Of a DNA stretch of 64,000 nucleotides, positions 57,058 to 64,000 are shown piece by piece. The notes under the pieces were generated by a model. That model made no database searches, had not been told where the DNA came from, and saw only the letters and a program-made list of their open reading frames with translations. The translations under genes and the position numbers were made by a program. Origin of the DNA: Oceaniferula marina. GTDB lineage: Bacteria > Verrucomicrobiota > Verrucomicrobiia > Verrucomicrobiales > Akkermansiaceae. The stretch spans positions 124,001 to 188,000 of the forward strand of contig NZ_JACBAZ010000002.1 of assembly GCF_013391475.1 (NCBI RefSeq). Direction: 5' to 3'. Position 1 is the stretch's first letter, and every line of letters starts with the position of its first letter.

Positions 57058-59121
57058 TTAGCGGGATTTGGTAATCACCACAGTTTGCTTTTCAGCTTTG
57101 ACCGGGAGGTCTGCCAGGAAAAGGCCATTACCTTTGTTTTTGAACTCGATTCCCTTGGCCGAGGGTTGGCCGGATGCAAGCCAGATGGCAAAGGGGCCGG
57201 ACTCATGCAGAGTCAGGCTGAGTTGATTTTGACTGATCGTGTTAATGTTCACCGTGGCGGCGGAGAGGTGTTTGTCGGTGCGCCCGATGACGGACCAGCC
57301 TTTCTGAATCGGGCTGAGCTGTACCAGATGCTCGCCGAAGCCGGCAATGCGGATATTGGTTCCTGATTCGGGAAGCTTTGTGGCTTGCTTGGACTGATGG
57401 TCGTAATAAAGCAGGCCGCCAACAGGCTCTGCCCATGGTCCGGGATAGGGCTGGATCATGGCTGATGCCGCTGCATACAGATCTTTGCTGAGAACACTTT
57501 CAAGCACAACTTGCTTGGAGCTTTTGTCATAGCTATGCAGGTTGTAAAAAGCGATCGCGACGGAGCGGTTTGCAAGCGGTGCCATCGTTCGATACATCCT
57601 CTGGTCCTGGCTATTCATGAAGAGATCCTCAGGCACGGGCGCTCCCGGTGCGATTGGGCGGATCAGTTGACCGTCTTGGTAGCAAAGCGGCCAGACTTTA
57701 TTAGGAATCAAGTGTTTGGGGTGATCGGAGAGGTAGATCGGCCCGCCGGAAAGAGCCTTTGAAATGGCCATCATCCGCCCGGCTTTCTTGTCGGAGGAGT
57801 GAAACATATCGTGATCTCCCCATGCCGTATGCCCCAGCCAAGCAATTGAACTGAAGCTGGTGAATATGACATCACGGGCACGTGGACTGTTGACTTTGTA
57901 ATCCGGACCACAGCGGCCGACATTGCTTTCTCCCGAGTTAAAAATAAAGTGAGGAATGTGCCAGTTGCAGTTGAGTAAGCCGTCAAACTGTTTGTCGATT
58001 TCCTTTTGAAAGACCCTGGCGTAGAGTGCGGTTCCTGCGGACGGGTTGTCCAGCGCGTGGTGGTTGTCGGCAGGGAAGCTGGCTGGCACGCCGCCTTTGG
58101 ATCCAGCATAAAGAGGCAGCAGACTGCCGTAGAAATCAACTTTTATAAAGTCGATGTCATCGCGTTTGGAAATAGAAGTCAGGTGCGTTATGAACTTGCT
58201 GATGGATGCGGCATTGGGCTTGGGAACGGCTATTTTTGTCGCTGGGGTTGAGACCAGATGATCCACCGGAACGGGCGCTTTGGCCTTTTGCATGCCTCCG
58301 GCATTGCCCAATAGCGCATGCCACATACCTACCCACTTGATGCCCTCATCATTGCGCAAGTCGGTGAGGGGTTTGTAGCCATTGGGAAAAGCGGTATTCG
58401 GCAGCAAGGTGTCTCTGGCAAAATGTCCGTCGTCAACCAGCATGTAACGTATAGGCAAGGCATTGGCTTCCAGTGTATGGAATGCCTCGACAAGTTTTTT
58501 CTCGTTGATGTTTTTTCGAAAATGTTCCCATGAGCACCAGCCGAGATACTGGAACATTTCAGGATAGGTTTTGTTTTCGCGCAATTTCATGTTGCCACGA
58601 ATTTGAATGGTCTCGGAGGCCTGTTTCCAAGCGCGTTGGGCGGCATCATAAGGTGATGCGGCGCGGGCCCAAGTGACAACCGGGATGTTGCCGGTCACGC
58701 TGGCCTGGCCTTTGGTGCCGAGCTTGAGGTATAGTTCGTCCTGTTGAGGAGCCAGCCATGCCCATGCGTGATCTCCACACAAGGGGAGAACTGCGAGGTA
58801 ATCCTGCTTGTTGAGCTGGATAATGGCGAAGAGTCCTCCTTCCTTGGACTTTTCGGAAAGCAGCTCGCCGTAGACGCGGTTGCCTCCATACGGCCACCAT
58901 TGCCCACGGTAGTAGACCGCTTGTTTGAAAGCAGGCAGTTTGAGGTGGATCTGTTCCAAGACCCCATGTTCGTCTGGAGTACCGGTATAAGATTGATAAA
59001 TGCTTACGCCTTCTTGTTTGGTGGTGAGGTCTAGTGTGGTTGCCGCACCTGCGGTGAGGCTCAGGCCAAGGAGGAACAGGGAAACGAGGGCCGAGTTGAT
59101 GATGGTGAAAGTGCCGTGCAT
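57058..59121 (-). CDS. Sip1/GH36-like alpha-galactosidase, exported
   Basis: 687 residues. Signal peptide about 1-26 (ends LTAGAA). The (beta/alpha)8 core shows LGWCSWEHF at about 193-201, IRYMLVDDGHF, KWVGMWHALLG and IDFIKVDFYG, with Asp329 as the expected nucleophile by family analogy. A region near GRCGPDYKVN and TAWGDHDMFHSS probably carries the acid/base. This pattern is that of raffinose-synthase/Sip1-related GH36 proteins, which act on alpha-galactosides. No Shine-Dalgarno is visible. It lies between a PEP-CTERM gene and the PhoD-like gene. Confidence 0.88.
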   Translation of the reverse strand: MHGTFTIINSALVSLFLLGLSLTAGAATTLDLTTKQEGVSIYQSYTGTPDEHGVLEQIHLKLPAFKQAVYYRGQWWPYGGNRVYGELLSEKSKEGGLFAIIQLNKQDYLAVLPLCGDHAWAWLAPQQDELYLKLGTKGQASVTGNIPVVTWARAASPYDAAQRAWKQASETIQIRGNMKLRENKTYPEMFQYLGWCSWEHFRKNINEKKLVEAFHTLEANALPIRYMLVDDGHFARDTLLPNTAFPNGYKPLTDLRNDEGIKWVGMWHALLGNAGGMQKAKAPVPVDHLVSTPATKIAVPKPNAASISKFITHLTSISKRDDIDFIKVDFYGSLLPLYAGSKGGVPASFPADNHHALDNPSAGTALYARVFQKEIDKQFDGLLNCNWHIPHFIFNSGESNVGRCGPDYKVNSPRARDVIFTSFSSIAWLGHTAWGDHDMFHSSDKKAGRMMAISKALSGGPIYLSDHPKHLIPNKVWPLCYQDGQLIRPIAPGAPVPEDLFMNSQDQRMYRTMAPLANRSVAIAFYNLHSYDKSSKQVVLESVLSKDLYAAASAMIQPYPGPWAEPVGGLLYYDHQSKQATKLPESGTNIRIAGFGEHLVQLSPIQKGWSVIGRTDKHLSAATVNINTISQNQLSLTLHESGPFAIWLASGQPSAKGIEFKNKGNGLFLADLPVKAEKQTVVITKSR

Positions 59122-59148
59122 TTGATGGGGTGGTGGTCTCTCGTGTTG

Positions 59149-59183
59149 GAAAAAAACGGGCAGTGAAGAGTGACCTCGCTGCC
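59149..59183 (-). terminator. Terminator of PEP-CTERM gene 59220-59861
   Basis: The stem gggcagtg/cgctgccc, with a gtgaagagtgac inner pairing, is followed in the minus direction by GTTTTTTT. It lies 37 bp after the stop. Confidence 0.75.
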
Positions 59184-59219
59184 CTTGTTGTTTAGAAAAA
59201 CAGAACGGAAAGTGGTTCT

Positions 59220-59861
59220 TTATTTGCGACGGCGCAGAATGAGGGACAGTCCGCCGAGGCTGAGTAACGTAGTGGAACTGGGCTCAGGAACAGCCGTGAT
59301 GCTTACATCATCGAGGTGCATATCGTTGCTGGCCAGGTTGGCGGTCAGAGTCGACATGTCCTGGATCCAAATCGTTGTCTTTGTAGAGGCTGCGGAGAAT
59401 TTGAGTGAGTACTCTTGGTAAGTGGTGTTCATATCCGCAGTGCTTGTCAAACTGCCTAATGTTGATCCTCCTAATCCCTCGCCGTCTAGTAGGCTGAGCT
59501 GGAAGTTTATATTGCCCGGTGCGTAAGCATTTGATGCCGTTCTCCCCCAGATGCTGAGCCTGTAGATTTGGCCGATTTCAGTGTTCACCGTTTGATAAAG
59601 CTCGCCATCGGGTCTGGAGCCTCCACCGTTCATGTTCAATGCCATTGAGCCAGAATGAACGTTTTCGTTTTTTGTTCTTACCTGACGATCTGTGTTGGAT
59701 CCGATCGTTGTTTCAACCACGGTCCAGCCTTCGGGATTGGTTCCGTCATTTCGAGTATGTGCCGGAGATTCGAATCCGCCATTGAATACTAGGTTTGTTA
59801 GTGCAGCGTTCGCCAAGCCGGAGCTTACAAGCAGACTGCCAAGGATGATGGTTGTTTTCAT
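59220..59861 (-). CDS. PEP-CTERM protein, jelly-roll (CBM-like) type
   Basis: 213 residues. Signal peptide 1-19 (MKTTIILGSLLVSSGLANA). The mature part starts LTNLVFNGGFESPAHTRNDG and has GWTVVET, LYQTVNTEIGQIYRLSIWGR, and a late DMHLDDVSITA strand, the layout of carbohydrate-binding beta-sandwiches. The tail is VPEPSSTTLLSLGG followed by LSLILRRRK. It stands between the sulfatase and GH36-like genes and has its own terminator. Confidence 0.93.
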   Translation of the reverse strand: MKTTIILGSLLVSSGLANAALTNLVFNGGFESPAHTRNDGTNPEGWTVVETTIGSNTDRQVRTKNENVHSGSMALNMNGGGSRPDGELYQTVNTEIGQIYRLSIWGRTASNAYAPGNINFQLSLLDGEGLGGSTLGSLTSTADMNTTYQEYSLKFSAASTKTTIWIQDMSTLTANLASNDMHLDDVSITAVPEPSSTTLLSLGGLSLILRRRK

Positions 59862-60088
59862 ATTGCTTTTGATGGTTGATTTTGTCTTGTGATCTTGCAG
59901 CTTACATAGCGAGCGATTATGTATGAGTTATATTCGGATGTGGGATCGATTGGCCAGATGCTGCGTTTGCGAAAACGCGTCTAATCATTGTGATAGAACG
60001 ACAGACGATCTAACTTCTATTGCGGTGTTGTTAGCGGAGAGCTTGCCCGTATCGGATTCAAGGTGGTCTGTGTGAATGAACAGGTATT

Positions 60089-61663
60089 TCATTTTTTTGT
60101 TCGCCAGACTTTTCCGTAATTGGGGATGTCGACAGGGGAATCCAGATTCTGTTGATCGTTGAGTTTTTTCATTCCCGATTTTAGCTGGGACAAGAGTGTG
60201 TCTTTGATGGATGTCCATTCAGGATTGTCAGCGAGGTTGTTCATTTCCAGAGGGTCCTTTTGCAGATCAAACAACTGGATGCGTGCTTGATAGGGTTTCT
60301 GAACTTTGAATTCCTTTCCTTTCAGGGTGATTTTATTTCCGGCATAAGGGTAATAGATGAGTTTGTAGCGCTCCGTGCGGATGGCTCGTTGATAGTCGCG
60401 GTACATCCCGATGATACGATCTTCTCCCTGGTATCCTTCTGTACCTTGGATCATGGGATGTAATGATTTGAATTCAAAGGTTTGCGGGATGGGGATGCCA
60501 CTCATTTCCAGTGTGGTCGGAGCCAGTGACTGGTAATAGACTTGCTTAGGTATGATTTTTCCTTTGGGGATACCGGGCCCGGAAAAAATCAAGGGGACGC
60601 GCATCGAGTGATCGTAGAGGTTTTGCTTTCCGATCAGGCCGTGCTGGCCAACGGCGAGTCCGTGATCGCCGGTGAAAACGATGATGGTGTTGTCTGCTTT
60701 GCCGCTTTTCTCCAGTTGCTCAAGAATGCGGCCGATAGCGGCATCGCAGTGAGAAATGATGGCATAGTATTCCTGGAGGTGAAGTTTGACGGCTTGTTCG
60801 GTTCTTGGGAATGGGGCGAGCACTTCGTCGCGAATCCGGTGGTCGCCGATGCAAAACGGATGCTCCGGCAGGTGGTTTGCCGGCACCTTGATTTTATCGA
60901 GTGGATACATATCGACATATTTCTGGGGGCTCTGCCGTGGGTCATGCGGGGCATGGAATGCGACAAACATAAAAAACGGTCGGTCTGATTTTTCGGCAGT
61001 GTTTTTTAGGAATTGAATGGCTTCATCTGCCCAGAGATCGGAGGAGTGAATCGGTGTTGATTTGCCATTTTCATCTTTGACTTTGCGCCATTGCCCTCCC
61101 CATTTTGGGTCGCTGGGGCTCCATTTTTCATCGGGTGAGCCGTCACGCCAGTAGGCTTCGCCGTTGAGGCCGGTGGATCCATACATGCCGCCTCCGGCCT
61201 TGCCCAGGTGGCTATAGCTGATACTTCGGGTTTTGTTACCATTGTGCCATTTGCCCGTCATAAAGGTATCATAGCCGGCTTTGCGGAATTGTTGGCCCCA
61301 GAGCGGGTATTGACCGTTGCCGGCTGTTTTGCCACCGCAGTTCCAAACCGTTCGCCCAGTGACCAGTTGTGCCCTGGCCGCGACGCAAACGGCGCCATTC
61401 CAAGCACCCATGTTGAAGGCGTGGCTGAAGGTGGTTCCCTGGCTGTAGAGCCGATCAATGTTGGGTGTCTGAATATCCGGATTGTTCCAGGCCCCGATGG
61501 TTTGCCAGGATTGGTCGTCGGTATAGAGAAAAAGAATATTCGGGCGTTCCGCTGATTTTGCCGTGTTTGTTTCTGCATGGCTGGTCGTGGCAATCATCGG
61601 ACTACCGAGTAACAGTGCGCTTGTGAATATTTTGAACAGGATGGAGTGCGATGAGCTTTTCAT
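60089..61663 (-). CDS. Sulfatase with CVAAR active-site motif, exported
   Basis: 524 residues. Signal peptide about 1-30 (ends TTSHA). The sulfatase start RPNILFLYTDDQSWQTIGAW carries the metal-binding Asp pair. The formylglycine site is CVAAR at residues 93-97, of the C-x-A-x-R variant where most have C-x-P-x-R. GKWHNG, AFHAPHDPRQSP and VFTGDHGLAVGQHGLIGK are intact. The end has FDLQKDPLEMNNLADNPEW. It would remove sulfate from a polysaccharide. It follows the propeller gene by 83 bp on the same strand. It is not closely similar to the sulfatase at 1-1786. Confidence 0.93.
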   Translation of the reverse strand: MKSSSHSILFKIFTSALLLGSPMIATTSHAETNTAKSAERPNILFLYTDDQSWQTIGAWNNPDIQTPNIDRLYSQGTTFSHAFNMGAWNGAVCVAARAQLVTGRTVWNCGGKTAGNGQYPLWGQQFRKAGYDTFMTGKWHNGNKTRSISYSHLGKAGGGMYGSTGLNGEAYWRDGSPDEKWSPSDPKWGGQWRKVKDENGKSTPIHSSDLWADEAIQFLKNTAEKSDRPFFMFVAFHAPHDPRQSPQKYVDMYPLDKIKVPANHLPEHPFCIGDHRIRDEVLAPFPRTEQAVKLHLQEYYAIISHCDAAIGRILEQLEKSGKADNTIIVFTGDHGLAVGQHGLIGKQNLYDHSMRVPLIFSGPGIPKGKIIPKQVYYQSLAPTTLEMSGIPIPQTFEFKSLHPMIQGTEGYQGEDRIIGMYRDYQRAIRTERYKLIYYPYAGNKITLKGKEFKVQKPYQARIQLFDLQKDPLEMNNLADNPEWTSIKDTLLSQLKSGMKKLNDQQNLDSPVDIPNYGKVWRTKK

Positions 61664-61746
61664 GTTATTTTTTCTTTGGGTAAAGTAGATGCCCGCTTTG
61701 GTTCAGTGACGGAGGGCGAGCGGATGTCTTGTGGTTGGTTTGATGA

Positions 61747-64000
61747 TTAGTGGACCCTTAAGCGCCAAAACAGGTGATGGCTGACGGTTTCTACAAACTG
61801 AAACGAGAGGGTGAGATCGCCGTTGGTTTGAGTGGTCGCGCTGACCTGTTTGATGGGTGAGCTGTTGGCGGTTGCCCGGTGCCAGGTTTGCATGTCTGCG
61901 CTGTATTCAAGGTCGAGGCTGTAGCCGTCTTGAAGCCCCGCTTCGGTGACCGTAAGGGCGAGCTTACCATCGGCATCGGGGTGGAGATCGGGGAGTTGGG
62001 TGATGCCGAGGGCAAATTCGATGACATTGGCCAGACCATTGTTGTTGTGGTCGGCAGCGGGAATGGCGGTAGTTTCCTCATCGTTCGCCCATTGTTGGAA
62101 GCGGCTGGGTTTGAATTGCATGCTGACTTTATCGATGATGGGGGAGACGCCGCTGACCACGGTGTTATCGATCCGGAATTCAAATTGGAACCCAAAGCCT
62201 TCGGGAAGGGCCGAGAGATCGATTTGGGCCGGGGTGGTGCTGACCACGCGTGCGTAGCCGGGGGTGTGATCGTAGGATTCCTGAACGTTTTGCCAGGTGG
62301 TCCACTGATCCACGGTTCCGTCGCCATCGGTGTCTACTCCGGCGCGGGCCTCGACTCCGTCGACCCAAGGGCCGGGGCTGATGTAATCGGTCGATTGCTG
62401 GGTGATGAGGTAAAATTGTCCTTCGGCAAACCCGACGGTCGGGTCGGGGTGTCCTCCTCCGAGTGATCCGGCGAGTGTGAACTCTTTGTAGATTGAACTG
62501 CTGGTAAAGCGGGCGCATTTGATGCCGGCCCCATGGACGTCGTAGTCGGCGAACAAGTAATACTGGGAACCCACCTTGATGGAGGTCCAGTCGCCGAAGG
62601 CATCTTGTCCCGGGCTATGAATCTCGTATTCGCAGGGGTTACTGATGTGGGAGCCTGCAACATGGGGGTGGGTGTAGGTGCCAATTTCGCCGGTGGGGGT
62701 AGTTCGATGGTCGATGGGTGGCAGGTGCTCGGCGGGCTGGAAGCCGGTGAAGCCGTCTTCACTGCTGGTGTGCCCCGCCAGAGGTGAGTCCCAGGAGTGG
62801 GTGGATGCCTTGATCGGGGTCCAGTCTTCGTGGATGATGTGGAACAGGCCGTCGGCATTGTCCCGGAAGACACTGCAGTCGGAACCGTGGGTGGGATCAT
62901 TAAATGCCATGCCCATGAAGGTGCCAATGATGCCGTCTTTCAGGTTGTCATCGATGTAGAGGTGAGGGGTGTGGTCGTTCGGGTGGTCCACGTAGATGTA
63001 AAACTTGCCGTCTTTGTATTCGGCGGAGGTAACCCAGCGGTGGACAGGGGCGGTGATCGGACCGTGGTGGGTCCAATTGACCATGTCGGTGCTGTGCCAA
63101 GCGTGGTAGCCACCGGTGCTGCCTCGCCCGAGGTGGTAGTAATCCTTGTCACTCAGTGGAAGTAAGATGGTGGCGTCTCCGGCACCTGAGGCTCCGACAT
63201 TGGGAACGCCGGTCCAATTGTCCCAGACGGGGGATTGCCCGAAGCTGATGGTGAGGGCTTTCTGTTTGCGGGTGAAAGATTTGACGGTGCTGCTGAACGA
63301 GGCGTTATCGGCTGTGGGTTCGAGCATGCCGTTCGCCAGAGTCAGGTTGGATGCGCTGTGCTGGCTCGCGGACCATTCCTCTTGGGTGTCAATCGTCCAG
63401 GTTTCACCAAAATCGGCGCTGCAGTTGGTGGTGAAGGTGTTGGATGCGGCATTTCCCCTGGCGGCTTGGCTGATGCTGGCTACCACTCCGGCTGGCAGGG
63501 AAATTTGAACGGCTCCGGGTGCGTTCGCTTGGACCGTTGCACAGAAAAAGCGCTTGGCGAAGTTGCGTTTGCCGCCGGAATTGAGTTGGGTGATCTTGCC
63601 GTTTTGAACAATGAAATCATTGGCATCCAAGCCGGTGACGGCTTCCGGGAAGCTCAGATGCACTTCAAATTCCGGAGTAGGAGAGGTAAGCGGTCCATAG
63701 ATCGCAACCGGGACAGGGGGCGCGTAGTTGACGACCAGGGTGTTGGAGTGGGTGTTTGTTAGCTTGTCGCCGTCGGTGTCGGTGACGCGTTTTGCAGGCA
63801 GAGTCAAGGTGACATCACCGGCTTCTTCAGGGGTGACGAGCAGAGTGTAGTTGCTGCCGTTTCCCGATAGATTGGAGAGAGAAGCGTTCTGAACATCGAA
63901 GTCTGAAAGTTCGAGCCCTGTTACGGCTTCATTGAAGGTGAGGTTCACCGTGAAGGCTGAGGTAACTGAATTGCCAGCTGTGGAGAGCGTGGGGGTCGGT
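61747..64000 (-). CDS. Secreted propeller (GH43-like) protein with Ig-like repeats; 5' end cut by window edge
   Basis: 751 complete codons are open to the right edge, so the start is outside; the in-frame GTG at 63948 is internal. N-terminal part: at least two Ig-like repeats with the line FNEAVTGLELSDFDVQNASL and the later LSFPEAVTGLDANDFIVQNG. The middle is a five-bladed propeller resembling GH43/GH32 folds (DYYHLGRGSTGGYHAWHSTD, GKFYIYVDHPND, SQYYLFADYDVHG, GHPDPTVGFAEGQFYLITQQ). The end is a thrombospondin-3-like linker (DHNNNGLANVIEFALGI) and a final beta domain. It has no PEP-CTERM tail. Its probable role is binding or hydrolysis of a polysaccharide. Confidence 0.85.
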   Translation of the reverse strand, partial: PTPTLSTAGNSVTSAFTVNLTFNEAVTGLELSDFDVQNASLSNLSGNGSNYTLLVTPEEAGDVTLTLPAKRVTDTDGDKLTNTHSNTLVVNYAPPVPVAIYGPLTSPTPEFEVHLSFPEAVTGLDANDFIVQNGKITQLNSGGKRNFAKRFFCATVQANAPGAVQISLPAGVVASISQAARGNAASNTFTTNCSADFGETWTIDTQEEWSASQHSASNLTLANGMLEPTADNASFSSTVKSFTRKQKALTISFGQSPVWDNWTGVPNVGASGAGDATILLPLSDKDYYHLGRGSTGGYHAWHSTDMVNWTHHGPITAPVHRWVTSAEYKDGKFYIYVDHPNDHTPHLYIDDNLKDGIIGTFMGMAFNDPTHGSDCSVFRDNADGLFHIIHEDWTPIKASTHSWDSPLAGHTSSEDGFTGFQPAEHLPPIDHRTTPTGEIGTYTHPHVAGSHISNPCEYEIHSPGQDAFGDWTSIKVGSQYYLFADYDVHGAGIKCARFTSSSIYKEFTLAGSLGGGHPDPTVGFAEGQFYLITQQSTDYISPGPWVDGVEARAGVDTDGDGTVDQWTTWQNVQESYDHTPGYARVVSTTPAQIDLSALPEGFGFQFEFRIDNTVVSGVSPIIDKVSMQFKPSRFQQWANDEETTAIPAADHNNNGLANVIEFALGITQLPDLHPDADGKLALTVTEAGLQDGYSLDLEYSADMQTWHRATANSSPIKQVSATTQTNGDLTLSFQFVETVSHHLFWRLRVH

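Noticed and set aside
63948-63948. Start codon of the propeller/Ig protein at 63948
   Set aside because: The GTG lies inside an Ig-like repeat and the frame is open with matching text to the window edge, so the gene begins outside.

Overview
The window looks like chromosomal DNA from a marine or polysaccharide-degrading member of the Verrucomicrobiota, most likely order Verrucomicrobiales. The support is indirect: at least five exported proteins end in the VPEPSS...LLGLGG..LILRRRK type of PEP-CTERM sorting signal, there are formylglycine sulfatases and beta-helix or GH enzymes, and there are ECF sigma / single-pass anti-sigma pairs, verrucomicrobial-style giant cadherin-like proteins and many starts without a Shine-Dalgarno sequence. 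I did not see rRNA, tRNA, CRISPR arrays, transposase genes or phage genes.

Layout. 1-5.8 kb: a sulfatase running off the left edge with a beta-strand-repeat tail, a catalytically dead trypsin-like/TPR protein, a lipoprotein, a 209-bp inverted-repeat element and a PEP-CTERM protein. 6.1-12.4 kb (minus strand): a Wadjet (JetABCD) anti-plasmid SMC operon in which jetA, jetB and jetC look intact but jetD is cut to about 111 codons; two unrelated short tandem repeats sit directly before the jetB and jetD start codons. 12.4-19.1 kb: an inverted-repeat insertion, an alpha/beta hydrolase lipoprotein, a large HEAT/TPR-type protein, a YugP-like membrane protein without its protease motif, and ftsZ. 19.6-27.4 kb: one 2589-residue surface protein (PDZ, helical toroid, Ig, PA14, cadherin repeats). 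27.5-33.3 kb: a YdjY-domain protein, an anchored PD-rich protein, a PDZ-containing beta-helix protein and a cysteine-synthase-like enzyme. 33.4-40.6 kb (minus): a second PDZ/toroid protein, a PEP-CTERM protein, FecR/LamG anti-sigma, ECF sigma, DUF3137 protein and LemA.

40.7-46.3 kb: another PEP-CTERM protein, a decayed PEP-CTERM gene, then a plus-strand run GH110 alpha-galactosidase, ECF sigma, anti-sigma and PEP-CTERM protein. 46.4-64 kb: a carbohydrate-degradation region with a GH141-like beta-helix protein, GH2 beta-galactosidase with discoidin domain, GH43-like enzyme followed in frame by an orphan PEP-CTERM tail, rhodanese lipoprotein, PhoD-like phosphatase, GH36/Sip1-like alpha-galactosidase, PEP-CTERM protein, a second sulfatase and a partial propeller/Ig-like protein running off the right edge.

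How it fits together (inference): GH110, GH36-like, GH2, GH43-like and two sulfatases together point to breakdown of a sulfated, galactose-rich polysaccharide outside the cytoplasm. The two ECF/anti-sigma pairs, each with a 4-bp ATGA overlap and each followed by a PEP-CTERM gene, look like envelope sensing modules tied to that surface programme. The Wadjet operon is a separate defence island whose nuclease subunit appears to be lost.
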